Source of the DNA: DATATB01 sp036268995
GTDB lineage: Bacteria; Planctomycetota; Planctomycetia; Pirellulales; PNKZ01
Assembly (NCBI GenBank): GCA_036268995.1
Contig: DATATB010000009.1
Location: 1-41,302 of the forward strand
Reading direction: 5' to 3'
DNA length: 41,302 nucleotides
Positions 18,192-27,609 of this stretch are shown one piece after another. A program made the translations under genes and the position numbers. Each line of letters begins with the position of its first letter. Within the stretch, counting starts at the first letter, position 1. The notes under the pieces are model-generated. The model was not told the origin of the DNA. It worked only from the letters and a program-made list of their open reading frames with translations, and did not search any database.

Positions 18192-20563
18192 GCGGCGTCG
18201 TACCCAAATGGCTGGAGCAATGGCTGGGAGTCGAAAGTGCCGGCTCGGGCGAAGGCACGCTTTGGACGCTGCGCGATGGCTGGTCGCTGGCGCCGTGGAT
18301 TACGCTGCTCACCGTGGGCGCATGCCTGGCCCTGGTGATCAGTTGTTATCTGCGCGAAGCCGGTTCGGCCAGCCGTGGTTTTCGACTGGCCCTGGCCGGC
18401 ATCCGCTGCCTGCTCGTGGGGCTGCTGTTTTTCATGCTGGCCGAATTCCTGCTCTCGCTCGAACGCACCGGCTTGCCGTATGTCGTCGTGCTGGTCGATG
18501 ACTCGTTGAGCATGGGCACCGAAGACCGCTACAGCGACGAAAAACTGCGGGCCGCGATTGATGAGCAAATCAGCAGCGCCGGGCTGGGGCCCGCCACGCG
18601 GTTGGCCTTGGCCAAGAGCGTGCTGCTGGGCGATGGCGCTCGCGTGCTGCGCGCTATCGACGACCGCTACAAGCTGAAAGTCTACTTTCTCGACGATACG
18701 GCCCGGTTGCAGTCGGGCGGCCTTGATGCCCTCAAGAGCGACGTGCGCAATGCCAAGCCCAGCGGCGAGTCGACGCGGCTGGGGCAGGGCATTCGCACCG
18801 TGCTCAACGATCTGCGCGGCACGCCGCCGACGGCCATCGTGCTCTTGTCCGATGGCATCACCACCGAGGGCGAAAGCCTGGCCGATGCGGCCGGCTACGC
18901 CCGCCGCAAGGGCGTGCCGCTGTTTATCGTGGGCGTGGGCAGCGAGAACGGCGTCCGCGATCTCGAGCTCAGCGATCTGATGGTCGAAGACACGGTGTTT
19001 GTCGACGACATCGTGAACTTCGAGTTCAAGCTCACTGCCACCGGCTATGCAGGCCGCAAGCTCAAAGTCGTGTTGCACCGCCGCGGCGATCGCACGCCGC
19101 TGGCTTCGCTCGACGTGACGGCCGGGGCCGACGGCAAGCCTCAGCGGCTGCGGCTGCCCTATCGGCCGGACAAGGTGGGCGAGTTCGAGTATGTCGTCGA
19201 AGTCGAGCACTTGAGCGACGAGATTCAGCCCGACAACAATTCGCAGCAGCGGCTGGTGAGCGTGCGCAAGGAGCAGATTCGCGTGCTGCTCGTCCAGTCG
19301 TATCCCAATTACGAGTTCCGGTATCTGAAGCAAATGCTCGCGCGCGACGCCACCGTGGCGCTCAAAACTGTGCTGCAAGAAGCCGATCTCGACTACGCCG
19401 AGACCGACAAGACCGCGCTGCGAGTCTTCCCCGAGCGCAGGGAAGAGCTGCTCGAGTACGACTGCATTATTTTTGGCGACGTGGATCCGGCGTTTCTCAG
19501 CCTGACGGCGATGCAGAACATCGCGGCCTTTGTCGTGCAAAAAGGGGGCGGCGTGATTTTCATCGCCGGCCCCGAGTTTACGCCGGTGGCCTATCGCGAC
19601 ACGCCGCTGGCCCCGCTCTTGCCCGTGGAGTTGGGCGATGCGACGACGCAGCCCGACGCGGCCGCGCTCTATTCGTCCGGTTTCCAGGTGATTCCGACCG
19701 AGTTGGGTGCCGCCATGCCCACCATGGCGCTGGGCGACAACGCGGAGGAAAACGCCGCGATTTGGCGGCGGCTGCCGCCGCTGTATTGGCTGTTCGAATC
19801 GGCCGAGCTGAAGCCGGCCGCCCGCGTGCTGGCTACGCGCTCGGGCGACGATGGGCGCAGCACGCCGGTGATCGCGCTGCAATACGTCGGCTCGGGCAAG
19901 GTGCTGTTTCATGCCACCGACGAAACCTGGCGTTGGCGCTTCCGCGTGGGCGACGTGTTTTTCGCCCGCTATTGGGTGCAAACGCTACGTTACTTGAGCC
20001 GCGCCAAACTGCTGGGCAAAGACCGCTGGGCCGACCTTTCGGTCGATCGCCGCCAATACCGGCGGGGCGAATCGGCCCAGTTTCGCGTCCGCTTTATCGA
20101 CGAACGCCGCGCTCCGGCCTCCGACGACGGAGTGACCATCGTCATCGAACAGCAAGGACACCAGACGCGCCGCCTGCAACTGCGCCGCACTCCTTCGGGC
20201 CGCGGCGTGTTCGAGGGCACGCTGGCCCAGCCGCCGGTGGGCAAGTTCCACGCCTGGATTGCCACCCCCGTGCTCGAGAAGGGCAGCGCCGGCGCCGACT
20301 TCGAAGTCGTCGCCCCGCCAGGCGAGTTCGAACGCGTGCAAATGGAGGCCGCCGAACTCAAGCGGGCCGCCGAAACCACCAAGGGCCGCTTCTATACCAT
20401 CGCCAATGCCGCGGGGCTGCTGAGCGACCTGCCCGCCGGACACCAGGTGCCCATCGAGGCCTTGCCGCCGATCGTGCTCTGGAACCAATGGCCGGTGCTG
20501 CTGCTGTTTCTCGTACTGATCATCTCCGAATGGATTCTTCGCAAGCGAAAGGGCATGCTGTGA
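18188..20563 (+). CDS. Large membrane vWA protein
   Basis: The 791-residue product has membrane helices at about 34-55 and 70-92, a vWA domain starting with VVLVDDSLSM at 101-109 (a DxSxS metal site), and a beta-rich middle part. An amidotransferase-like region follows (EYDCIIFGDVDPAFLSLTAMQNIAAFVVQKGGGVIFIAG in several blocks), then a second beta-rich part and a C-terminal helix in WPVLLLFLVLIISEWIL. It resembles its neighbour in plan and may come from an old duplication. ATG 18188 overlaps the preceding stop. The large soluble part lies between the membrane segments, probably outside the cytoplasm. Confidence 0.85.
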   Translation: MSGVVPKWLEQWLGVESAGSGEGTLWTLRDGWSLAPWITLLTVGACLALVISCYLREAGSASRGFRLALAGIRCLLVGLLFFMLAEFLLSLERTGLPYVVVLVDDSLSMGTEDRYSDEKLRAAIDEQISSAGLGPATRLALAKSVLLGDGARVLRAIDDRYKLKVYFLDDTARLQSGGLDALKSDVRNAKPSGESTRLGQGIRTVLNDLRGTPPTAIVLLSDGITTEGESLADAAGYARRKGVPLFIVGVGSENGVRDLELSDLMVEDTVFVDDIVNFEFKLTATGYAGRKLKVVLHRRGDRTPLASLDVTAGADGKPQRLRLPYRPDKVGEFEYVVEVEHLSDEIQPDNNSQQRLVSVRKEQIRVLLVQSYPNYEFRYLKQMLARDATVALKTVLQEADLDYAETDKTALRVFPERREELLEYDCIIFGDVDPAFLSLTAMQNIAAFVVQKGGGVIFIAGPEFTPVAYRDTPLAPLLPVELGDATTQPDAAALYSSGFQVIPTELGAAMPTMALGDNAEENAAIWRRLPPLYWLFESAELKPAARVLATRSGDDGRSTPVIALQYVGSGKVLFHATDETWRWRFRVGDVFFARYWVQTLRYLSRAKLLGKDRWADLSVDRRQYRRGESAQFRVRFIDERRAPASDDGVTIVIEQQGHQTRRLQLRRTPSGRGVFEGTLAQPPVGKFHAWIATPVLEKGSAGADFEVVAPPGEFERVQMEAAELKRAAETTKGRFYTIANAAGLLSDLPAGHQVPIEALPPIVLWNQWPVLLLFLVLIISEWILRKRKGML

Positions 20564-20606
20564 GACTACGTCGGAACGCTCGTGCCGCCACTCTGAATCG
20601 CTCCGC

Positions 20607-23600
20607 ATGAGCCACGAACTCGAACAACAGTTGGCCCGCATTCGGCGCCGCGTGCGCACGCTGCTGCTGCTCTATGCCGCGGCATGGGTGGCCGGCGGCG
20701 TCGTGCTCGGGCTGACGGTGTTCGCGCTGGCCGATTACTTCATCCGCTTCGAGGACCGCGGCATTCGTATGATCTGCTCGTTGATGGTCCTGAACCTCAC
20801 GGGCTGGGTCGTGCTGCGTTATCTGTGGCCCGCCCTGCGCGCCCGCTATAGCGACGTGCAATTGGCTTTGCGCGTCGAGCGACGTTTTCCGCAACTGGCT
20901 GACCGGCTGGCCAGCACGATCCAATTCTTACGGCAGCGCGAAGATGATCCCCTGGCCGGCTCCGCCGCGCTGCGGCGCGAAGTGATCGCCGAAACGACCG
21001 GCGCTTTGGAGCCGCTCGATTGGTCCGATGTGGTCGATCCGCGGCCCATTCGGCGCGCGCTGCTGGTTTCGGGCGGAATCTGCCTGTGCGGCCTCGTGCT
21101 GGTCGCCGCCGCCCCGCAGTATTCGGCCATCGCGCTGGCGCGGCTGGTCAATCCGCTGGGCAACACCGCCTGGCCGCAGACCAATCATCTGGCGTTCACG
21201 CAGTCGGTCACGCGCATCGCGCTGGGCAGCCGGTTCGAGGTCGAATTGGTGGACGTGTCGCACAGGGCGCTGCCGCGCGAAGTACGGATGCACTACCGCT
21301 TCGAAGGCGAGGGCGAGCCGGGTTCCGAGCGCGTCGAGGCCATGAAGTTCGTGGGCGGCGTGATGATGGCCGGCCTCGACGACGTGCTGCGGCCGTTCGA
21401 ATACCGCGCCGAAGGGGGCGACGACAACACCATGCCCTGGACGCGGCTGGAAGTCATCGAGCCGCCGGCCATCGTGCAATTGACCGCCACGCTGCACTAT
21501 CCGGCCTACACGGGCTGGCCCGCCACGGACAGCGACCCGCACTTGCAGGCGCTGGCCGGCACGCGCGTGGCACTGGCCGGCAAGACCACCAAGCCGGTGC
21601 GCTCGGCCGTGATTTCCGTCGAGCATGGCGGCCGGTTCGCCGCGCGCGTCAGCGACGACGGCCTTTCGTTCAGGCTGCCGGCCGACGGCGCCCAGCCGCT
21701 CGTGATCCGCAAATCAGGAACTTATACCATCGACATGGAAGATCGCGAAGGATTTCACGGCGGCCAGGGCATACGCTACGACGTGCGCGTGATCGAAGAC
21801 CGCCCGCCGACGGTCTCGCTCGACGTGCCGTCGGGCGATACGTTCGTCGCGGCCGGCGCCGTGGTGCCAATCCAGGTGCTCGTCAAAGACGATCTGGCGA
21901 TCAAGCATGCGGAACTCGAGGTCGCGATCCCCGGCGCGGGCGCAGCCGCGCCGCGCGAGGCGAAGTTCAAACTTTACCAGGGTCCGGCACAGCCGCCTCC
22001 ACCGCCGGCCCGCTCGGCACAAAGCCCGGGCGAAAGCCGGCCGCTGGCTTTCCGGCTGGAATTGGCCAAGTGGAAGCTCGTGCCCGGCTCGACGCTGTCG
22101 CTCCGCGTGGCCGCCAGCGATTATCAACCGGCTACGGCGCACAGCCAGTCGCGGCGGCTCACGGTGCTCTCGGTCGACGAGTTGCAGGACCGGCTGGCCG
22201 AGCGCCGCGGATTCATTCTTAGCGAGTTGGGCCGCGTGCTGCGCCTCGAGCGCGAGTCGCGGGCCCAGGTCTCCGGGTTGGAAATCCAGCTCGACCAGGT
22301 CGGCCGATTGCAGAAACAAGATCTTGACCACTTGCAACAAGCCGAACTGACCCAGCGCCAGGTGGAACGCGGCCTGGCCCGCGAAGGGGAGGGCGTGCCC
22401 GCCCATATTCAGCGACTGCTGGCCGATCTGGAAAACAACAAGATCGACAACGCCGACTTTCAGCGGCGCATGCAGTCGCTGCTCTCGGAGTTGACGAACC
22501 TGGGCAACGAGCACTTGCCGCCCATCGCCCGCGGACTGACTGCCGCGCTCAAAGGCTTCAGTGCCCAGCAAGATGCCGCCGCCGCGGCCCCATCCGCCGT
22601 GCCGGGCCAATCGCTGGCGCAGGCCGGCAAGCACCAGGACAGCATTGTGCAGTCGCTCGAGCAGATGCTGGCCGAATTGGCCCAGTGGGACAACTATCGC
22701 CGTTTTCATCGCGATGTCAGCCAGCTCAAACGCGACCAGGAAGAGCTGGCGCGAAAAACCGATGAGTTAGGAGAAAAAACGCTCACCCGCCGGGTCGACG
22801 ATCTCGAACCGCAGCAAGCCGCCGACCTGAAAAAGCTCAGCCATCGGCAAATGGAGCTGGCCCGGCACTTCGACAAGCTGCAACAGCGGATGGCCGAAAT
22901 GGCAGAGCAATTGCGCGAGAGCGACCCGCTGGCATCCGATGCCGTGGACGACGCCTTGCACCACGCCCGCGAGCAAGCCTTGGCCGGCCAGATGCGCGAA
23001 GCCGGCCGCGACGTCGAGCAGAACCAGGTAGGGGAGGCGGCGAAGCTGCAAAGGAGCGCACAGCGCGGTCTGGAAGAGCTGCTCGATATTCTCGCCAACC
23101 GCCGCGAGCGCGAACTTGATCGGCTGGTCAAGAAGCTGCGCGAAGCGGAGGGCCGGCTCGAAGAGATGCGCCGCGAGCAGGAAGGCTTGCGAAAACAAGC
23201 CGCCGCGGCCGCCAAAAACCCGGACGAGCAGGCTCGGCGCCGCGAGCTCGAACGCCTGGCGCGCCGGCAGCGGCAACTGCAGGAAGAGGTCGAGCGATTT
23301 GCGCGTCAGCTCAAGCGCTTGCAGGCCCAGGATGCCAGCCGAAGTGCCGCGCGCGGCGGCGCGAAAATGGGGCAGGCCGGCGACCGTTCGCAGCAGGGCG
23401 ACGGCCAAGGCGCCGAGCAGCAGGCGGCCGCGGCGAAGAAGGACCTCGACGATGCGCAGCAGCAACTGGCCAAAGCCCGCCAGGCCGCCGAGGCCGAACT
23501 GGCCACCGAGCAACTGGCCCGGCTCGACGACCAGGTAAAAAGCCTCCGCAGCCAGCAAGAAAAGATGCTGGCCGAAACGCGGCATTACGACGCTTTGCGC

Positions 23601-24227
23601 ACGAAAAACGGCCGCCTGAGCCGGGCCGAGGCCATTACGGTCGGCCAGCTCGCCCGGCAGCAAGCCAGTGCCGGCGAAGAAACCGAGTCGCTGGCCAAAA
23701 AACTCGCCGCCGCACGGGTCTTTGAGCTGGCCTTGAAAGGAGCGGCTCACGAAATGGCCGATGCGTCCAAACTGCTCGAGCGCCGCGAAACCGATGAGCC
23801 GACGCAAGTAATCCAGCAGCGGGCGCTCACGCGGCTGGATCAGTTGTCGCAATCGCTCCAAGCCGGCCAGTCAAAACCGGGCCAATCAGGGCAAGCTGGC
23901 GATGCGGGCAGCGGCGGCCAGAAGTCGGGCCAGCAAGGCCTGCCCTCGCTGGCCGAACTCAAGCTGCTCAAGCTCATGCAGCAGGACGTCTACCAGCGCA
24001 CCGCCGCGCTCGACGCAAAACGCCGCGGCACCAAGACCCTGCCGGCCGGCCAGCAGCGCGACTTCGACGAGTTGAGTCGCGAGCAAGGGCAGCTTGCCGA
24101 TCTGTTGACCGATCTGGCGAAACCGGCGAAAAAGCCAGCCGACGAAGGCGATGAATTGCACCGCGACTTGAAGCGGGATTCTCGCGGCGGGCAAGACGAA
24201 GATTCTCTCGAGGAGATCAAGCCATGA
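20607..24227 (+). CDS. DUF4175-like membrane protein with giant coiled coil
   Basis: At 1206 residues this is the largest protein here. Two hydrophobic helices (about 19-45 and 52-70) are followed by a region resembling DUF4175 (RYSDVQLALRVERRFPQLADRLAST). A third helix lies at 148-170, then beta-rich domains to about 520. The remainder is Glu/Arg/Gln/Lys-rich and heptad-like, a coiled coil of some 650 residues with breaks. ATG 20607 follows the vWA gene after 43 bases, and the stop overlaps the next start by ATGA. It has no catalytic motif I can see, so a structural or adaptor role is likely. Confidence 0.8.
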   Translation: MSHELEQQLARIRRRVRTLLLLYAAAWVAGGVVLGLTVFALADYFIRFEDRGIRMICSLMVLNLTGWVVLRYLWPALRARYSDVQLALRVERRFPQLADRLASTIQFLRQREDDPLAGSAALRREVIAETTGALEPLDWSDVVDPRPIRRALLVSGGICLCGLVLVAAAPQYSAIALARLVNPLGNTAWPQTNHLAFTQSVTRIALGSRFEVELVDVSHRALPREVRMHYRFEGEGEPGSERVEAMKFVGGVMMAGLDDVLRPFEYRAEGGDDNTMPWTRLEVIEPPAIVQLTATLHYPAYTGWPATDSDPHLQALAGTRVALAGKTTKPVRSAVISVEHGGRFAARVSDDGLSFRLPADGAQPLVIRKSGTYTIDMEDREGFHGGQGIRYDVRVIEDRPPTVSLDVPSGDTFVAAGAVVPIQVLVKDDLAIKHAELEVAIPGAGAAAPREAKFKLYQGPAQPPPPPARSAQSPGESRPLAFRLELAKWKLVPGSTLSLRVAASDYQPATAHSQSRRLTVLSVDELQDRLAERRGFILSELGRVLRLERESRAQVSGLEIQLDQVGRLQKQDLDHLQQAELTQRQVERGLAREGEGVPAHIQRLLADLENNKIDNADFQRRMQSLLSELTNLGNEHLPPIARGLTAALKGFSAQQDAAAAAPSAVPGQSLAQAGKHQDSIVQSLEQMLAELAQWDNYRRFHRDVSQLKRDQEELARKTDELGEKTLTRRVDDLEPQQAADLKKLSHRQMELARHFDKLQQRMAEMAEQLRESDPLASDAVDDALHHAREQALAGQMREAGRDVEQNQVGEAAKLQRSAQRGLEELLDILANRRERELDRLVKKLREAEGRLEEMRREQEGLRKQAAAAAKNPDEQARRRELERLARRQRQLQEEVERFARQLKRLQAQDASRSAARGGAKMGQAGDRSQQGDGQGAEQQAAAAKKDLDDAQQQLAKARQAAEAELATEQLARLDDQVKSLRSQQEKMLAETRHYDALRTKNGRLSRAEAITVGQLARQQASAGEETESLAKKLAAARVFELALKGAAHEMADASKLLERRETDEPTQVIQQRALTRLDQLSQSLQAGQSKPGQSGQAGDAGSGGQKSGQQGLPSLAELKLLKLMQQDVYQRTAALDAKRRGTKTLPAGQQRDFDELSREQGQLADLLTDLAKPAKKPADEGDELHRDLKRDSRGGQDEDSLEEIKP

Positions 24228-25048
24228 AGCGTCTCGCTATTTATGCGGCCGCGTGCCTGATTGTCGTGGGTTTCTTCGGCGTGCCACTTTGCCGGGCTGC
24301 CGACAAACCGGCCGCGAAGCAGCCAGCGTCGGACAAGCAGCTCGACGATCAACTGCTGCGCGAGCTGGGCGAAGAACCGGCCGATCGCAAAGCCGGCAGT
24401 CCGCCAATGGAGCCTGGCCCTCGGCTCGGCGATCCTGCGCCGCAGCCTGCCAAAAAGCCTGTCAGTCCGCTGGACGAGGATTTGCTCAAACAGTTGGAAG
24501 GCGACGATGCCAAACGTCCGGCGGCCGCCGAAGAGCCGGCAGCGGCGGAAAAGGGCGCGGCCGACGGCGGGCCGGTCGATCGCCTCACCCGAGAAATGCG
24601 CGACGTTCAGCAGCGGCTGGCGCGTCAGAAAAGCGATGCCGACACACAGCAGTTGGAGCAAAAGATAGTCGAGGCGCTGGAACAGCTCGTCAAAGAGGCC
24701 AGCCAGCAGCAGTCGTCTTCGTCCAGCAGTTCCAGCAAGAGCCAGTCGCAGCAAAAGGCCGAGCGTGACAAGGCTGCCCAACCCCAGCCGGGCCAGCAAG
24801 CCGGCGGCGCAGCCAAAGATCCAAACGGCCCCGCGCGCGACAGCAGCAAACGCGTGGGCAAGCCCAAAGTGGAAAAGCCCAATCTGGCCAAGTTGCAAGA
24901 CCTGATGAAAGACGTGTGGGGGGAGTTGCCGCCACGGCTGCGTCAGCAAATGATGCAATCGTCGGTCGAGCACTTTGTGCCCAAATACGAATTCGAGATC
25001 GAAGAATACTTCAAGACGCTGGCCGAGCGCCAGCGTGAAAAGCCATGA
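24224..25048 (+). CDS. Secreted low-complexity protein, unknown
   Basis: The 274-residue product has a signal peptide (KRLAIYAAACLIVVGFFGVPLCRA) and then a disordered region rich in Lys, Ala, Pro and Gln with an 11-of-12 Ser run followed by SQSQQK. A short coiled-coil part (RLTREMRDVQQRLARQKSDADTQQ) precedes it. Only the last 55 residues look folded: LAKLQDLMKDVWGELPPRLRQ and the final EYFKTLAERQREKP. It overlaps both neighbours by four bases, so it is made in step with the coiled-coil protein and may be its periplasmic partner. I do not recognise a family. Confidence 0.75.
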   Translation: MKRLAIYAAACLIVVGFFGVPLCRAADKPAAKQPASDKQLDDQLLRELGEEPADRKAGSPPMEPGPRLGDPAPQPAKKPVSPLDEDLLKQLEGDDAKRPAAAEEPAAAEKGAADGGPVDRLTREMRDVQQRLARQKSDADTQQLEQKIVEALEQLVKEASQQQSSSSSSSSKSQSQQKAERDKAAQPQPGQQAGGAAKDPNGPARDSSKRVGKPKVEKPNLAKLQDLMKDVWGELPPRLRQQMMQSSVEHFVPKYEFEIEEYFKTLAERQREKP

Positions 25049-26157
25049 GCGAGTGGCATTGCGGCCCCCAATTTCGGTCAGACGCATCGCCGGCCGGTGC
25101 CGCCGCTGGCCCGCTTACGCGCCGGGGCTGGCTGCGCCGCAGCGGCGCGCTGCTGGGGCTGGCGGCCATTGGCACCCGCCGTGCGCAGGCCGCCGCCGAA
25201 AACCCCGAGCGAACCGCCGTCGAGCTGGTCACGCCCGAGGCCCAAAAGGCGATTGATCACGGCCTGGCTTTTTTGAGCCGGCAACAACACGACGACGGCT
25301 CGTTCGGCTCCAGCGGCTACAGCCGCGACGTCGCGGTCTGCGGGCTGGCCGGCATGGCGTTTCTGGCCGGCGGCAGCACGCCCGGCCGCGGACCTTATGG
25401 CGAGCAAGTCTCGAAGTGCGTCGACTACATCCTGGCCAACACGTTGGAAAGCGGCTTCATCAACGTGCCCGGCTCCGGCAGCCACGGGCCGATGTACGGC
25501 CACGGTTTTGCCACGCTGTTTCTGGCCGAGACCTACGGTATGTCGCCACGGGCCGACATTCGCGAAAAGCTCTCCAAGGCCGTGAACCTGATCGTCAATA
25601 CGCAGAACAACGAAGGCGGTTGGCGTTACCAGCCTGTGCGGCGCGACGCCGATATCTCGGTCACCGTGTCGCAGATCATGGCCTTGCGTGCGGCGCGCAA
25701 CGCAGGCTTGTTCGTGCCGCACGACACGATCGACCGCTGCATCGCCTACGTCAAGCGAAGCCAGAATGCCGACGGCGGTTTCATGTACATGATCCTGGGC
25801 GGCCAGAGCGCGTTTCCGCGTTCGGCGGCCGGCGTCGTGGCCCTGTACAGTTCAGGCATCTACGCGGGGCCGGAGATCGAAAAGGGGCTGCAATACCTGA
25901 TGCGCAGCTTGCCCCACGGCGGCGTATTCAACCGCGAAAGCCATTACTTCTACGGCCACTACTACGCCGTGCAGGCCATGTGGCACGCGGGCGGCGAGTA
26001 CTGGAACCGCTGGTATCCGTCGATCCGCGACGAGCTGATCGCCCGGCAGCGCGACGACGGTTCGTGGATGGATTCGATCTGCCAGGAATACGGCACCAGC
26101 ATGGCCTGCATCGTGCTGCAAATGCCCAACAACTACTTGCCGATTTTTCAGCGCTAG
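25045..26157 (+). CDS. Secreted alpha/alpha-toroid protein (prenyltransferase/squalene-cyclase-like repeats)
   Basis: The 370-residue product has a Tat-like signal (TRRGWLRRSGALLGLAAIG) and then repeats of the terpenoid-cyclase fold: AIDHGLAFLSRQQHDDGSFG, AVNLIVNTQNNEGGWRYQP, CIAYVKRSQNADGGFMY and ELIARQRDDGSW. The DDGSFG/DGGF signatures are QW-like motifs. The catalytic DxDD of squalene-hopene cyclases is not visible, so a binding or structural role is more likely than cyclisation. ATG 25045 overlaps the previous stop. Confidence 0.85.
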   Translation: MSEWHCGPQFRSDASPAGAAAGPLTRRGWLRRSGALLGLAAIGTRRAQAAAENPERTAVELVTPEAQKAIDHGLAFLSRQQHDDGSFGSSGYSRDVAVCGLAGMAFLAGGSTPGRGPYGEQVSKCVDYILANTLESGFINVPGSGSHGPMYGHGFATLFLAETYGMSPRADIREKLSKAVNLIVNTQNNEGGWRYQPVRRDADISVTVSQIMALRAARNAGLFVPHDTIDRCIAYVKRSQNADGGFMYMILGGQSAFPRSAAGVVALYSSGIYAGPEIEKGLQYLMRSLPHGGVFNRESHYFYGHYYAVQAMWHAGGEYWNRWYPSIRDELIARQRDDGSWMDSICQEYGTSMACIVLQMPNNYLPIFQR

Positions 26158-26190
26158 GGTTGCCCGCGGAAGAAACGACAAAGAAAACGG

Positions 26191-26260
26191 ACCACGGATC
26201 ACACGGATGGGCACGGATGGGGTGACCTCTCTCCGCTTTCATCCGTGGTTGGTCTTTTTG
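26191..26260 (+). repeat. CACGGAT repeat cluster with inverted end
   Basis: Three direct CACGGAT units start at 26193, 26202 and 26212. ACCACGGAT at 26191-26199 can pair with ATCCGTGGT at 26241-26249, closing a loop of 41 bases, and TTGGTCTTTTT follows. It may act as a terminator after the toroid gene or be an interspersed repeat. Confidence 0.45.
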
Positions 26261-26280
26261 CTTCTTGTATTAAAGAAATC

Positions 26281-27507
26281 ATGATGCCCCAACTCTCGCT
26301 GCTGCTGGCGTTCAACCTACTTGCCGCCGCGCCGACGGCGCCGGCCGGCATGCTGCGCCCGCTCGAGGGCAAGCCGTTTGAAGCCCAACTGCTCTCTGTC
26401 GACGACGGCTGGCACATGGCTTTTCAAAAAGCGGCCGCCCAGGCCACGGAAGACGCCGTCGAGCTGCCGGCTGCCAAGATCGTCAGTTGGGGCGCGATGC
26501 GCGAAACGCCCTTGAGGACGCAATTGGTGCTGGCCGACGGCGGGCTGCTGGTGGCCGACGTGCTCAAGCTGGACAAAGAGCGGTTGCAAGTCGACAGCGC
26601 GCTGCTGGGTGCCCTCGGGCTGCCGCTGGAATGCGTGCAGGGCATCGTCTTTCAGCCGCCGGCCCTGCCGCAAGCGCGCGACTTGCTGGCGCGGCAATTG
26701 GCCGATCGCAAAGACGCGGAAGGCCGCACGCTCGACGCCGACCGCCTGATCCTGGCCAACGGCGACCAACTGCAAGGCACGATCATCGCTCTAGACGATC
26801 GCAGCGTACACTTGGAGCGTGGCTCGCAAGTCGCGCGCATCGAACTGGCTCGCCTGGCGGCGCTGGCCTTCAACCCACTGCTGCTCAGCGGACAACCGGC
26901 CCGTGGATTGCACGCCCTGGTGGGCTTGCGCGATGGCAGCCGGTTGGACGTCGCCCGGCTGGCAATCGACGGCAGCCAGGCGGTGCTCGACGTCGCCGCG
27001 GTGCCGGCATCCGGCTGGAAGGCGCCGGCGGAGGCCCTGGTATTCGTCCAGCCTTTGGGCGGCGAGGCCATGTATCTTTCCGATCTGCCGGTGGCCGGTT
27101 ACCGGCATGTCCCGTTTCTCGAAACGCCCTGGCCCTATCAACTCGATCGCAGCACGAGCGGCGCGCAACTGCGGGCCGGCGGCTCGATCTATCCCAAGGG
27201 CATCGGCATGCACAGCGCCAGCCGGCTGAGTTGGGAGCTGGACCGAGCTTACGCCAGGTTCGAGGCCGAAGTGGCACTCGATGACGAAGTCGCCGGTGGC
27301 GGCAGCGTGACCTTTCGCGTGTTTGTCGACCGCGAGCAGAAGCTGGCCACGCCCGTCGTTCGCGGTGGCCAGCCACCGCTGCCGATTTCCGTCGACCTCC
27401 GCGGCGCGAAGCAACTGAGCCTGGTCGTCGATTTTGCCGACCGTGGCGACCAGCATGACCACGCCGATTGGCTCAATGCCCGGCTGCTGCCAGCGGGGGC
27501 AAAATGA
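26281..27507 (+). CDS. Secreted NPCBM-domain protein
   Basis: The 408-residue product starts with a signal peptide (MPQLSLLLAFNLLAAAPTAPA). A beta-rich middle part has internal repeats that pair a statement of a value with its storage site (RLILANGDQLQGTIIALDDRSVHLE; ALVGLRDGSRLDVARLAID). The C-terminal 140 residues match the NPCBM carbohydrate-binding module: PYQLDRSTSGAQLR, GIGMHSASRLSWELD and FRVFVDREQK. ATG 26281 or 26284 is the start. It likely binds cell-surface glycans. It is separated from the toroid gene by 123 bases, so it may have its own promoter. Confidence 0.85.
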   Translation: MMPQLSLLLAFNLLAAAPTAPAGMLRPLEGKPFEAQLLSVDDGWHMAFQKAAAQATEDAVELPAAKIVSWGAMRETPLRTQLVLADGGLLVADVLKLDKERLQVDSALLGALGLPLECVQGIVFQPPALPQARDLLARQLADRKDAEGRTLDADRLILANGDQLQGTIIALDDRSVHLERGSQVARIELARLAALAFNPLLLSGQPARGLHALVGLRDGSRLDVARLAIDGSQAVLDVAAVPASGWKAPAEALVFVQPLGGEAMYLSDLPVAGYRHVPFLETPWPYQLDRSTSGAQLRAGGSIYPKGIGMHSASRLSWELDRAYARFEAEVALDDEVAGGGSVTFRVFVDREQKLATPVVRGGQPPLPISVDLRGAKQLSLVVDFADRGDQHDHADWLNARLLPAGAK

Positions 27508-27530
27508 ACATTTGATGCGCATCAGACTGA

Positions 27531-27556
27531 CGAGCCGGGAGCGTTAGCGACCGGAG
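27531..27556 (+). repeat. 26-base intergenic hairpin repeat, family A copy 3
   Basis: Identical to the copy at 15911-15936. It lies 23 bases after the NPCBM gene stop and 53 bases before the phosphatase gene, again in the direction of transcription. Confidence 0.75.
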
Positions 27557-27609
27557 GTCCCCCTTAAAAAAACTTTCTCCACCGCCAAGTATCTCCTGGA
27601 ACTTCTGCC

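Noticed and set aside
18167..19981. Open frame of 604 codons on the minus strand opposite the large vWA gene
   Set aside because: Composition is that of an antisense shadow and no family motif is present.
26191..26249. CACGGAT repeats considered as a CRISPR array
   Set aside because: Units are only 7 bases with 2-3 base gaps, unlike CRISPR repeats and spacers, and no cas gene is present.
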